Position numbers and translations under genes: made by a program
Shown here: positions 34,746 through 43,641 of the stretch, piece after piece
Layout of the letters: every line of letters starts with the position of its first letter
How positions within the stretch are numbered: position 1 is the first letter of the stretch
The notes under the pieces: model-generated
Databases searched by the model: none
Seen by the model: the letters and a program-made list of their open reading frames with translations, nothing else
What the model was told of the DNA's origin: nothing
Assembly: GCA_963823165.1 (NCBI GenBank)
Contig: CAWGKV010000014.1
Span: 85,381-149,380, forward strand
Direction of reading: 5' to 3'
From: Roseiarcus sp963823165
GTDB taxonomy: Bacteria > Pseudomonadota > Alphaproteobacteria > Rhizobiales > Beijerinckiaceae
Length of the DNA: 64,000 bases

Positions 34746-36112
34746 TGACTGCTGACATTCTGATCGTCGATGACGAAGAAGACATCCGCGAACTCGTCGC
34801 CGGCATTCTCGAGGACGAAGGCCATGGCGCCCGCACGGCGTGCAATTCGGAGGAGGCGCTCGCCGCGATCGAAGCGCGCCGTCCGCAACTCATCCTGCTC
34901 GATATCTGGCTTCAGGGCTCGAAGCTGGACGGACTGCAACTCCTCGAGGCGATCAAGAAACAGAACCCGACCGTGCCGGTGGTTATGATTTCAGGGCATG
35001 GCAACATCGAGACGGCGGTGACGGCGATCAAGCTCGGCGCCTACGACTTCATCGAAAAGCCGTTCAAGGCGGACCGCCTGATCCTCATCGCGGAACGGGC
35101 GCTCGAAACGTCGCGCCTAAAGCGGGAAGTCAATGATCTCAAGATCCGCAGCGGCGCGATCACCAAGATGGTCGGCTCGTCGGCGGCGGTGGTCAATCTG
35201 AGGCGGATCATCGAAAAGCTTGGGCCTGCCAACTCTCGGGTGCTCATCTCCGGCGGGGCCGGGTCGGGCAAGGAGCTCGCCGCCAGGCTGATTCACGATC
35301 ACTCGAGCCGGGCGCAAGGGCCGTTTGTGGTCATCAACGCGCCCGCGATGTCGCCGGAGGGCATGGAAGCCGAGTTGTTTGGCGTCGAGGCGGCGCCGGA
35401 TCGGCCGCGCCGGATCGGCGCCCTCGAAGAGGCGCACGGCGGCACCCTTTATCTTGACGAAGTCGCGGACATGCCGCGCGAAACGCAGGCGAAAATCCTG
35501 CGCGTTCTGGTTGACCAGAACTTCCAGCGGGTCGGCGGCGCCTCCCGCGTTCATGTCGACGTTCGCATCATTTCCTCGACCAGCCGGGACCTCGCCGAGG
35601 CGATCACAGAAGGGCGGTTTCGCGAGGACCTGTTTCATCGGCTGTCGGTGGTGCCGATTCGGGTTCCCTCGCTCGCCGAGCGGCGCGAGGACATTCCTGA
35701 GCTGGTCCAGTATTTCCTTGAGATGACCGCCGCCAGCATGGGCGTAGCGCCTCGCCGCGTGGGCGCCGACGCGATGGCGGTTCTGCAGTCGCACGACTGG
35801 CCGGGAAACATCCGGCAGCTGCGCAACAACGTGGAGCGGCTCATGATCCTGGCGCTCGGCGACCCGAACGCCGAAATCTCGGCCTCGATGCTGCCGGCGG
35901 AGGTCGGCGCACTGGTCCCGATCGTGCCGAGCGGCATCGGCGGCGAGAAACTGTTGAGCCTGCCGCTGCGCGAGGCGCGCGAAGCCTTCGAGCGCGATTA
36001 TCTCATCGCCCAGATCAGCCGGTTCGGCGGCAACATCTCGCGTACCGCCGAGTTCATCGGGATGGAGCGGTCGGCGCTCCATCGCAAGCTCAAATCCCTC
36101 GGCGTGGAGTGA
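34745..36112 (+). CDS. ntrX: Response regulator NtrX
   Basis: 455 residues. Receiver about 1-120 with phospho-Asp in LLDIWLQGSK and EKPFKADRLI; AAA+ domain with Walker A SGGAGSGKE and Walker B LYLDEVADM; Fis-type C-terminus ISRTAEFIGMERSALHRKL. The GAFTGA loop of sigma-54 activators is absent: the equivalent position reads FGVEAAPDRPRRIGAL. This is a known feature of alphaproteobacterial NtrX and implies it does not act as a standard sigma-54 activator. It starts within the last base of ntrY (TGATG), so the pair is tightly coupled. Confidence 0.94.
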   Translation: MTADILIVDDEEDIRELVAGILEDEGHGARTACNSEEALAAIEARRPQLILLDIWLQGSKLDGLQLLEAIKKQNPTVPVVMISGHGNIETAVTAIKLGAYDFIEKPFKADRLILIAERALETSRLKREVNDLKIRSGAITKMVGSSAAVVNLRRIIEKLGPANSRVLISGGAGSGKELAARLIHDHSSRAQGPFVVINAPAMSPEGMEAELFGVEAAPDRPRRIGALEEAHGGTLYLDEVADMPRETQAKILRVLVDQNFQRVGGASRVHVDVRIISSTSRDLAEAITEGRFREDLFHRLSVVPIRVPSLAERREDIPELVQYFLEMTAASMGVAPRRVGADAMAVLQSHDWPGNIRQLRNNVERLMILALGDPNAEISASMLPAEVGALVPIVPSGIGGEKLLSLPLREAREAFERDYLIAQISRFGGNISRTAEFIGMERSALHRKLKSLGVE

Positions 36113-36184
36113 GTTTCGGAGAGCGCCTTCTCGCCCAATCCGGGCGGCTGGATGCGCCCCTCCGGGCATTTTGGGAACCACGCC

Positions 36185-37054
36185 GTGTCGCGCATCGCAT
36201 ATGTCAACGGACGGTATGTTCCGCTCGCCAAGGGCGCGGTTTCGATCGAGGATCGCGCCTTCACCTTCGGCGACGGCGTCTACGAGGTCTGCGAGGTCAG
36301 CAGTGGCGCGCTGATCGAGGAGGCGCGCCATCTCGCTCGCCTTGCACGTTCACTTTCGGCGCTCAGCATCGCCTGGCCGATTGGGGAAAAGGCGCTGCGG
36401 CTCGTCATGCGCGAGGTCATTCGACTGAACCGCGTGCGCGATGGCGTCGTTTATCTGCAGGTCAGCCGCGGCGTAGCCCGGCGCGATCACGGCTTCCCGC
36501 CAGCTGGCACGAAGCCGGGGCTTGTCGTCGTCGCCCGCGCGGGAGACCCGACAGTCGGCGAGGCGAGAGCCGCGGGCGGGATAGCGGTGATCACGCTGCC
36601 TGACCAGCGGTGGGCCCGCCCGGACATCAAGTCGCTGCAATTGTTGCCGAATGTGCTGGCGAAGCAGGCGGCGCGAGAGGCCGGCGCGTTCGAGGCCTGG
36701 TTCGTCGACCGGGCTGGATTCGTCACCGAAGGGGCTTCCACCAATGCCTGGATCGTAACGTCGGACGGCGCGCTAATCACCCGTCAGGCGAACGAATCGA
36801 TTCTGCATGGCGTCACCCGCGCGGCCCTGATCGACATTGCGGTCAGGCTCGGCCTTCGCCTCGAGGAGCGGCCGTTCACCACGGTTGAGGCGAGACGGGC
36901 CCGCGAGGCGTTCGTTTCCAGCGCCACCATGATCGCCATGCCCGTCGTCTCGATAGACGGCCAGGCGATCGGGGACGGACGGCCGGGAACGGCGGCTCCG
37001 GCGCTCCGGCGGGCTTTCCGGGCGTATTCGGCAAGGTCGCCGAAAACGCTCTGA
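36185..37054 (+). CDS. dat: D-amino-acid aminotransferase
   Basis: A PLP enzyme of fold type IV that interconverts D-amino acids and 2-oxo acids. 289 residues from the GTG at 36185, which gives SRIAYVNGRYVPLAKGAVSI as in its relatives and has GGGA upstream; an ATG at 36152 would add 11 residues. The catalytic Lys is in PDIKSLQLLPNVLAKQAARE; VSRGVARRDHGFP and TEGASTNAWIV (PLP phosphate cup) are conserved. It lies between ntrX and hfq, a gene order common in Hyphomicrobiales, which probably reflects old synteny rather than function. Confidence 0.88.
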   Translation: MSRIAYVNGRYVPLAKGAVSIEDRAFTFGDGVYEVCEVSSGALIEEARHLARLARSLSALSIAWPIGEKALRLVMREVIRLNRVRDGVVYLQVSRGVARRDHGFPPAGTKPGLVVVARAGDPTVGEARAAGGIAVITLPDQRWARPDIKSLQLLPNVLAKQAAREAGAFEAWFVDRAGFVTEGASTNAWIVTSDGALITRQANESILHGVTRAALIDIAVRLGLRLEERPFTTVEARRAREAFVSSATMIAMPVVSIDGQAIGDGRPGTAAPALRRAFRAYSARSPKTL

Positions 37055-37189
37055 TACTCGTTACTTCGGCCCGTCGCGTACCCGCGGCGCAAATATTGTG
37101 GTATAAGCTCCGGGCTGGCGTGTCAGAAAGGCGCGCATGAGGTTTGAAAAAGACGGTCGGCAACGGCCCAAACATACGGAAAAAAACTC

Positions 37190-37444
37190 ATGGCATCCGA
37201 GAAGGCGCAAAACCTCCAGGACACGTTTTTAAATCACGTACGCAAGTCGAAAACTTCAGTCACCATCTTTCTCGTGAATGGCGTCAAACTGCAGGGGTTC
37301 GTCACCTGGTTCGACAACTTCTGCGTGTTGCTGAGGCGCGACGGGCACTCGCAACTCGTCTATAAGCATGCGATCTCGACCATCATGCCGGCGACCCCAA
37401 TCACCATGTTCGAGGCGGTGGAGGAGGCGTCCGACGCCCACTGA
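37190..37444 (+). CDS. hfq: RNA chaperone Hfq
   Basis: An Sm-like hexameric RNA chaperone that pairs small RNAs with mRNAs. 84 residues. Sm1 is SVTIFLVNGVKLQGFVTWFD with proximal-face Gln and Phe contacts nearby (NLQDTFLNHVRK), and Sm2 is the YKHAISTIMP motif including the conserved YKHA. The C-terminal tail is very short, as usual in alphaproteobacteria. GGAAAAAAAC precedes the ATG. The 3' end overlaps the longest hflX frame. Confidence 0.97.
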   Translation: MASEKAQNLQDTFLNHVRKSKTSVTIFLVNGVKLQGFVTWFDNFCVLLRRDGHSQLVYKHAISTIMPATPITMFEAVEEASDAH

Positions 37445-38789
37445 CCAGACCGCCGCGGATAGCCGCGGCGCGATCGACAACCGCGAGCACGCCGTCGCGT
37501 CAGGCACGCGCACCTGTGTAATTTGCCCCTATCTGGCCCGGGCAAATCCGGGCGACCGGGGAGTTCTGCGCAGTCCCGAGGCGCGGCGCGAGGAGGCGGT
37601 CGGTCTTGCGCAGGCGATCGATCTCAATGTCGTGGGCTCGGAAATCGTGTCGCTGAGCGCAATCCGGCCAGCGACCTACCTCGGCAAGGGCAAGGTCGAG
37701 GCGATCGCGGCCGAGGCGAAGGCTGAATCGATCGATCTCGTCGTGATGGACTGCGCCCTGTCGCCTGTCCAGCAGCGCAACCTCGAGAAGGCGTTCGGCT
37801 GCAAGGTGATCGACCGGACGGGCCTCATTCTCGAGATCTTCGGGCGACGGGCCCGCACTGCCGAGGGCGCGCTGCAGGTCGAGCTCGCCCATCTGGCCTA
37901 CCAGCGGTCCCGCCTCGTCCGCTCGTGGACCCACCTCGAGCGCCAGCGCGGCGGTTTCGGCTTTCTCGGCGGCCCGGGCGAGACCCAGATCGAGACAGAC
38001 CGCCGCCTCATCCAGGAACGGATGGTCCGCATCGAGCGCGAGCTCGAAGGGGTCAAGCGGACCCGGGCGCTGCATCGGGCTAACCGCAGCGACGTGCCGT
38101 ATCCGATAGTTGCGCTGGTCGGATATACGAACGCCGGCAAGTCGACCCTGTTCAATCGGCTGACAAGGGCCGAGGTGATGGCGGCGGACATGCTGTTCGC
38201 CACCCTCGACCCGACCATGCGCCTCATCAGGCTGCCCCACGGCGGCTCGGCGATCCTGTCGGATACCGTCGGCTTCATCTCCGATCTGCCGACCATGCTG
38301 ATTTCCGCCTTCCGCGCCACCCTCGAGGAGGTCCGCGCGGCGGACGCGATCGTGCATGTGCGCGACATCTCGCACGCCGACAGCGAGGCGCAGAGCGAGG
38401 ACGTCCAGGCGATCCTCGACGAACTCGGCATCGCCGATCGCGGCGACCGCGTCATCGAGGTTTGGAACAAGCTCGACCGGCTCGGCGCCGAGGAGCGCGC
38501 CGTGCTCGCGCAGGAGCAGGAGATGCAAGGTGCCGCAGTGCTCGCCGTCTCGGCGCGCACGGGAGAGGGGATCGATCGGCTTCTCACGGCGATCGAGGAC
38601 AGGCTGGCGCGAGGGCGGGCGCTCATCGAACTGACGCTCGACGCCGCCGATGGGCAAGGGCTGCATTGGCTCTACGAGCACGCGGAGGTGATGAGCCGCA
38701 GCGACCGCGACGACGGTCTGCACCTCACCGTTCGCGTCGCGCCCGACCAGGTCGAGCGCGTCAAGCGGCGGTTTTTTGCGCCGCATTAG
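37368..38789 (+). CDS. hflX: Ribosome-associated GTPase HflX
   Basis: A GTPase that binds and splits stalled ribosomes. Conserved sequence starts near RTCVICPYLA; the N-terminal HflX domain has SAIRPATYLGKGKVEAIA and VMDCALSPVQQRNLEKAF, a helical part with GGFGFLGGPGETQIETDRR, then the G domain: G1 VGYTNAGKST, G3 DTVGFI, G4 NKLD, and G5 SARTGEG. The frame has only one ATG before the conserved part, at 37368 inside hfq. It would add about 40 arginine-rich shadow-like residues, so the real start may be a non-ATG codon between 37445 and 37520. Downstream of hfq, as is usual. Confidence 0.9.
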   Translation: MRSRPSCRRPQSPCSRRWRRRPTPTDQTAADSRGAIDNREHAVASGTRTCVICPYLARANPGDRGVLRSPEARREEAVGLAQAIDLNVVGSEIVSLSAIRPATYLGKGKVEAIAAEAKAESIDLVVMDCALSPVQQRNLEKAFGCKVIDRTGLILEIFGRRARTAEGALQVELAHLAYQRSRLVRSWTHLERQRGGFGFLGGPGETQIETDRRLIQERMVRIERELEGVKRTRALHRANRSDVPYPIVALVGYTNAGKSTLFNRLTRAEVMAADMLFATLDPTMRLIRLPHGGSAILSDTVGFISDLPTMLISAFRATLEEVRAADAIVHVRDISHADSEAQSEDVQAILDELGIADRGDRVIEVWNKLDRLGAEERAVLAQEQEMQGAAVLAVSARTGEGIDRLLTAIEDRLARGRALIELTLDAADGQGLHWLYEHAEVMSRSDRDDGLHLTVRVAPDQVERVKRRFFAPH

Positions 38790-38833
38790 GAGCCGCGCCG
38801 GCTTCCGCGACGTCGTAGTCGAGATATGGCGTT

Positions 38834-39623
38834 TTAACTCAAGGAGAGGGTCGCCGACCTGTCCAGGCCGAGATCGCCGCCGTCTGGCGCGTCCTTCAGC
38901 ATGAAGCCGATCGCCCGGATGGAGACGATGTATTGCCGCTCCCCGGTCGGATCGAGCTTGCGGCGCAAGATTGCCGATTTGCACGTCGACCACGTTGCTG
39001 CGGGTGTCGAACCTGGAATTCCAGACGTCCTCGAGCAGCTTCGCCCGGGAGAGGGCCTGGCCTGGACGGCGCATCAAATATTCGAGCAGCTTGAACTCCG
39101 TTGGAAGCAGATCAACCGACCTGCCGGCGCAACGCACGGTCCGCTCGACCAGATCCATTTCCAGATCGCCGCATTGCAGCCTGGAGCGCGGGTCGCCTGC
39201 GCGGCGCAACAGAGCCTCGACCCTCGCAGCCAGCTCGCGCACGTCGAACGGCTTGACGAGGAATTGGTCGGCGCCGGCCTTGAATTCGCTGATTCTGTCG
39301 TCCACCGACGACGGCGGACCGACCACCAGAACCGGGGTATAATTTCCTTCGCGGCGCAGGGTCTCGATGACCGACAGGCCGTCCTCCCCGTTCAGCACGC
39401 GGTCCACGACGATAACGGACGGCCGGCCGGAACGCGCCGTGCTGAGGGCGTCGCGCGCTGTTTGCGAGAGCCAGACCGGATGGCCATCGGCCTGGAGATG
39501 GAAGCGGATTTCCTCGGCGACGTCGAGATCGTTCCCGACCAGGAGGACGGGGGCGTCGATCCGCCTGCTTGTCTGCTCCGAAATGCCCAGGTCTTCGTCA
39601 GGGGAAGTGCTCGACATGCGCAT
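38834..39623 (-). pseudogene. OmpR/PhoB-type response regulator, one-base frameshift near 3' end
   Basis: Frame 1 from 39623 gives a receiver (about 25-140, phospho-Asp in VIVVDRVLNG, Lys in FLVKPFDV) and most of a winged-helix domain (TEFKLLEYLMRRPGQALSRA, VVDVQIGN). After VVDVQIGN, near 38970, the frame runs into arginine-rich nonsense; dropping one T from AATCTTGCG restores RRKLDPTGERQYIVSIRAIG and FMLKDAPDGGDL to TAA at 38834, the normal end of the DNA-binding domain (262 residues). As written the regulator loses its last strand and wing. It converges with hflX. No kinase gene is adjacent. Confidence 0.85.
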
Positions 39624-40217
39624 CGTGCTTAGGCCACTCCCTCGCCCGGCGTCGGCCCAAAAGGCCGACCGGCCGCAGTTAACAACATAGCGCAGCGCCG
39701 TTGGAAACAGGTTGCCGATCGCCCCGCGCTTTCGTGTTGAGGCGACGGTATGAAGTTGGACGCCGCGCGCAATTGTGGATTCTACGTAGCGGTTCGTAAA
39801 GAGCTAATATATTACCAATACATTCCATAAGCTCCGGCGGCCGTCTCGACGGCTTGGGGAGGGCGGCCAAGAACCCCGGCGCCGCGCGCCCGCTTCTTGT
39901 CGGAATCGACGAAAACAGCCGAAGGATCCCCTTTTTGCAAGCCAATCGCGGCGCCGCGGCGAGGTCATTGAGGGAAGTTCGGTCACCCCGACCGGCTGCT
40001 TCAAATTTTTGCGAGCGAATTCCCGACGGCAGATTTTTGGTTTACCAACGATCCCTTGGGTTGTTGTCGTGAAAGTGGAAAACGCAATTCTGGCTCGGCA
40101 GCGCGCCGCGGAAGCCGATTTCAAGCTGGATGACAGTGACATGACTGTGGAAACGACAGAGAGGGCGGCCGGCCCGCGGGGCTTGAGCGACGCCGCCCCG
40201 CCAGGCCGGCCTTCGCC
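39624..40217. other. Intergenic region without recognisable gene
   Basis: 594 bp between the divergent side of the OmpR-type regulator and the end of a membrane-protein gene. Frames of up to about 110 codons occur on both strands, but none has a recognisable domain or ribosome site. An AT-rich stretch at about 39790-39835 (AGCTAATATATTACC) may hold promoter elements. The motif at 39767-39790 is listed separately. Confidence 0.6.
39767..39790. promoter_or_regulatory. 24-bp motif shared with 17235-17258
   Basis: GCGCAATTGTGGATTCTACG continues into TAGC; 22 of 24 bases match the copy before the protease gene, centred on CTACGTAG. Placed 144 bp upstream of the response-regulator start on the minus strand. 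Possibly a shared operator. Confidence 0.4.
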
Positions 40218-41237
40218 TCAATGCGCAGCCGCCATCTTGTGCGCCACCGCGTCATTGAACTTCTTGCCCGTCCAGCCGACGCCCAGCCAGCAGGCGACAT
40301 AGACGGACAGGAACACGACGAGGAACTTCAGGACCATTGCAGTTCCGAAGGAGACCGTTGCTACGCCCGTCACGGGTGGAACCAGGGCGAACAGAATTCC
40401 CAAGCCCACGCCCATCAGCAGGATGAGGGTGAAGAACAGAAAGCCGTTGATGCCGCGCGCCTTCCCCGAATAGGACATTTCGCCTTCATACATGTCCGAC
40501 GCCGTATGCGCCATCACGGCCAGGAAAGTGAAGCCGCAGACGAACATGAAGGTGATGGCGAAATCTGGCGCCAGCGCTGCGGCCGGCACGACGCCCGCGG
40601 CGTTATCCGGGATCAGGGACGCTGTGTGCGAAAAGCCCCTATAGCCCAGCGGCAGGTTGATGATCAGCTGGAGAATCAGGTTCGGGACGACGTAGGTAAG
40701 CCAGATATGGCGCATCTTCGACGCCACCGGCTTTCCGTGGAACGCGCCCTGAGCCGCCAATCCTTCGATGTCGTGGAAGATGTTCTGCCTCACGATGATC
40801 GCATAGGGAACGACGAAGACGAGAGACGCCAGCGTCGCTACGACCGGCGACGGCATCCATCCGCCCCAGTAGACGAGCATATAGGCGATGGCCGTGCCGA
40901 CTGCGGCGGACGCGACGCCCGCGGCCGCAGTCTCCAGCAGGGGATTGGCGATCGGCGCGGTCGCGCCGGTCTTCTCGTCATCTCGAATCTCGACCTTGTC
41001 CTTGGCGCATTCGGCCCGGGCGGCGAACAGGGTTCCGGCCGGGAGGAAAACGATGAAGGCGAAGAACACCGTCGCGAAGAAGCCGACGACCGTCCATTGG
41101 CTGTACTCCTCGCCCATGACCTTGAAGGTCAACAGGGCGCCCAGCGCAATCAGCACGGCGACGACAATGAAGTTCAAAGCTGTCTGTTCCCAGAACAGCT
41201 GGCTCACGCTCAGCTTTTTTGTTGTCATAACCGTCAC
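40218..41237 (-). CDS. Polytopic membrane protein of unknown function
   Basis: 339 residues from the ATG at 41237 (an ATG four codons on, MTTKKLSVSQ, is equally likely). About eight hydrophobic helices, for example NFIVVAVLIALGALLTF, VVGFFATVFFAFIVFLPAG, AAVGTAIAYMLVYWGG, LTYVVPNLILQLIINLPLG, ITFMFVCGFTFLAVMAH, FLFFTLILLMGVGLGILF and VLKFLVVFLSVYVACWLG. A charged loop (AECAKDKVEIRDDEKTG) follows helix 2. No transporter signature is recognised. It is downstream of the acyl-CoA synthetase on the same strand but separated by hairpins, so probably transcribed alone. Confidence 0.8.
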   Translation of the reverse strand: MTVMTTKKLSVSQLFWEQTALNFIVVAVLIALGALLTFKVMGEEYSQWTVVGFFATVFFAFIVFLPAGTLFAARAECAKDKVEIRDDEKTGATAPIANPLLETAAAGVASAAVGTAIAYMLVYWGGWMPSPVVATLASLVFVVPYAIIVRQNIFHDIEGLAAQGAFHGKPVASKMRHIWLTYVVPNLILQLIINLPLGYRGFSHTASLIPDNAAGVVPAAALAPDFAITFMFVCGFTFLAVMAHTASDMYEGEMSYSGKARGINGFLFFTLILLMGVGLGILFALVPPVTGVATVSFGTAMVLKFLVVFLSVYVACWLGVGWTGKKFNDAVAHKMAAAH

Positions 41238-41273
41238 TCCTCAGTTTTTCCCGCTCCCCCTTTGATTGTCCGA

Positions 41274-41328
41274 CGCCCTCCACGTCGGAGGGCGGCGACA
41301 GGTCCCCAAGGCGCGCGAGACGCGCGCC
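41274..41328. terminator. Two hairpins after the acyl-CoA synthetase
   Basis: CGCCCTCC, ACGTC, GGAGGGCG (41274-41294), then GGCGCGCG, AGA, CGCGCGCC (41310-41328). The second, with following CTCC, is nearly identical to the hairpin at 18407-18430, so this is a reused module. It lies 13 bp beyond the synthetase stop. Confidence 0.6.
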
Positions 41329-41340
41329 CTCCACATCCGG

Positions 41341-43011
41341 CTACGCCGCTTCGTCACGCAAATGCCGTTCGCGCAGCACCGCCTTGTCGACCTTGCCGAC
41401 CGAAGTCAGCGGCAGCTCCTTGACGATCATGACCCGGTCGGGGATCGCGAACTTCGAGATCACGCCCTTGTCGACATAGGTTTTCACGTGGCCGCGAATA
41501 GCCTCTTCCGCGGCTTCTTCGGACCCGCCCGCAAACCCAGGCTCCACGATGACGAGCGCCAGCGGGCGCTCGCCCCATTTGGCGTCCTTGACGGCGACGA
41601 CCGCCGCTTTGACGACGCCGCTCTTCTCCGAGATGATGTCCTCCACCTGAATGGAGGAGACCCATTCGCCGCCGCTCTTGATGATGTCCTTGATCCGGTC
41701 GACGATGTGGATCGTTCCATCGGCGTCCCAGGTCGCCACGTCCCCGGTGTGCATATAGCCTCCGGCCCAGAGCTGCTCCGACCCGGCAGGATCGTTGAGA
41801 TAGCCCATGGTCAGCCACGGAGCGCGGGTGACGATCTCGCCGCGTGTTTTTCCGTCATGCGGCACGTCCGACATGTCCGCGCTGACGATGCGCAGATCGA
41901 CCAGCGGCGCCGCCAGTCCGGCGGCGGCCCGTCGCTCCACCAGCGTCTCGGGGTCTTCCGACATTTGCTTGGTGTTGAGATGCACCCCGGACAGCATCGG
42001 GCAGGACTCGGACTGCCCGTAGCCGGTGAAGATGTCGATGCCGCGCCCCAGCGCGGCCCTGATCAGCGCCCGCGGCATTGCCGAGCCGCCGACCACCATT
42101 TTCAGCTTGGAGAGGTCGACGTCCTTGCTCCCCGGCGCAGAGAGCAGCATCTGCAGGATGGTTGGGACGCAATGGGTGGACGTCACGCCCTCGCGCGCGA
42201 TCAGGCCCAACAGGACATCGGGCTGGTAGCGGCCCGGATAGACCTGCTTGTTTCCCATCATGGTGTACAGATACGGGCTGCCCCACGCGTGGACGTGGAA
42301 CATCGGCGTCAACGGCATATAGACGTCGTCGCGGTGGATCCGCCCCTGGCTGGGAGCCGGGCCATATTCCGTCGCGATGGCGAGCGTGTGCAGCACCAGC
42401 TGGCGATGGCTGAAATAGACGCCTTTCGGTCGTCCCGTCGTGCCGGTGGTGTGGAACGTCGTCGCGCGCGTGTTCTCGTCGAAATCCGGGAACTGGAAGT
42501 AGGGAGAACTCGCCTCCAGCATCTCCTCGTATTCGCATTGGATCGGCAGACGCGTTGTCGGCTGCTCCTTGCGGTCGTGCACGAGCACGTATCGCTTCAC
42601 CGACGGCAGCTTGTCGGCGAGCTTCTCCATCAGCGGCAGGAAGTCGGCATTGACCAGCACGGTCGACGGCGCCGCGTCGTTCATCGCATACAGCAACGCT
42701 TCCGGCGGAAGGGAAAGGTTGACCGTCTGCAGCACCGCGCCCATCATCGGGACGGCGAAATAGCACTCGAGATAGCGGTGGCTGTCCCAGTCGAGAACGC
42801 CGACGACGTCGCCCGGTTTGACGCCGATGTCGGTGAGGCCGCTGGCGAGCCGGCCGATGCGCTCGCGGAAAACCCGGTAGCTGTGCCGCCTGAGATCCCG
42901 ATAGACGATCTCCTGATCCGGCGCATGCGCCATCGGGTAATGCAGCAGATGCTTGATGAGCAGCGGATACGCATAAGCCGATGGGGTGATTTCGATGAGG
43001 TTGTCGAGCAT
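41341..43011 (-). CDS. AMP-forming acyl-CoA synthetase (medium/long chain)
   Basis: Activates a carboxylic acid to acyl-AMP and then acyl-CoA. 556 residues from the ATG at 43011 (MLDNLIEITPSAYAYPLLIK); the open frame upstream is not coding. ANL-superfamily motifs: FHTTGTTGRPKGVYFSHR (P-loop), MPLTPMFHVHAWGSPY, TGYGQSESCP, the GGYMHTGDVATWDADGTIHI adenylate-binding Asp, RIKDIIKSGGEWVSSIQVED and the C-terminal catalytic Lys in LTSVGKVDKAVLRE. It most resembles the fadD/alkK medium-chain group. No beta-oxidation genes are adjacent; the long acyl-CoA dehydrogenase is 18 kb away. Confidence 0.92.
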   Translation of the reverse strand: MLDNLIEITPSAYAYPLLIKHLLHYPMAHAPDQEIVYRDLRRHSYRVFRERIGRLASGLTDIGVKPGDVVGVLDWDSHRYLECYFAVPMMGAVLQTVNLSLPPEALLYAMNDAAPSTVLVNADFLPLMEKLADKLPSVKRYVLVHDRKEQPTTRLPIQCEYEEMLEASSPYFQFPDFDENTRATTFHTTGTTGRPKGVYFSHRQLVLHTLAIATEYGPAPSQGRIHRDDVYMPLTPMFHVHAWGSPYLYTMMGNKQVYPGRYQPDVLLGLIAREGVTSTHCVPTILQMLLSAPGSKDVDLSKLKMVVGGSAMPRALIRAALGRGIDIFTGYGQSESCPMLSGVHLNTKQMSEDPETLVERRAAAGLAAPLVDLRIVSADMSDVPHDGKTRGEIVTRAPWLTMGYLNDPAGSEQLWAGGYMHTGDVATWDADGTIHIVDRIKDIIKSGGEWVSSIQVEDIISEKSGVVKAAVVAVKDAKWGERPLALVIVEPGFAGGSEEAAEEAIRGHVKTYVDKGVISKFAIPDRVMIVKELPLTSVGKVDKAVLRERHLRDEAA

Positions 43012-43641
43012 GGCGCGCCTCCTCCGAACGCGTGGTTTGGCGAAACAATAGGCTCCGCCCGCCGCCGCGCATTGACGGGGATCAAAAGGGGGATCGTGAT
43101 TTTTGGGGTGCGGCGGCGGGGGGCGACGGCGGGGGCGCGCGCCTGGACGAGGGGAGGTCCCGCTTACCGAAACTGCGCATGCATCTCGGGCCGGAAGCGA
43201 GGCTCGAGGGCGGCCGCATCTTCGGGGTGACCAGTTTTGTTCGGCTGACTGCTGCCGACCGACCGTGTATCGCCGCTCATAGGCAGGCGAGCATCGAACG
43301 CCGCGCCTGAAATGTGGCAAGCCCCGCAATCTCGCCGGTTTCATATCCAAATTCGGGCTGATTTTTAATGCTACCCATAGGCGTTGATCGACAGGCGGAT
43401 CGACGAAGCGCGACGACGAGTTCGAACCGCTCAAGGCTGCGGACGACGACGTTCCGATTTGAGGTCGCCAAACCGGCCACTTCCCGGCCGACCGAACTAC
43501 CTCCAAACCCACGCCGCACGTCTCACGCATTTTTCCGGCGTTCTCGTCGGAGCCTTCGCGCCCGGCGGCTGCTCGCGCGCCACGCGACCGGAAGCAGCGC
43601 GGATCCGCTGGTCCGGAACGGAAACAGCGAGGAGACCCGAC
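43012..43641. other. Intergenic region between divergent genes
   Basis: 630 bp separating the acyl-CoA synthetase and the ABC transporter operon. It should contain both promoters. Small frames exist on both strands without recognisable similarity. No strong repeat is seen. Confidence 0.55.

Noticed and set aside
34745..36112. Missing GAFTGA loop in NtrX as a novelty
   Set aside because: A known feature of alphaproteobacterial NtrX, so recorded in the annotation only.
41266..43230. 654-codon frame opposite the acyl-CoA synthetase
   Set aside because: Shadow. The synthetase motifs are complete on the other strand.
43277..43519. 80-codon minus-strand frame upstream of the transporter
   Set aside because: No ribosome site or recognisable sequence, and it lies in the presumed divergent promoter region.
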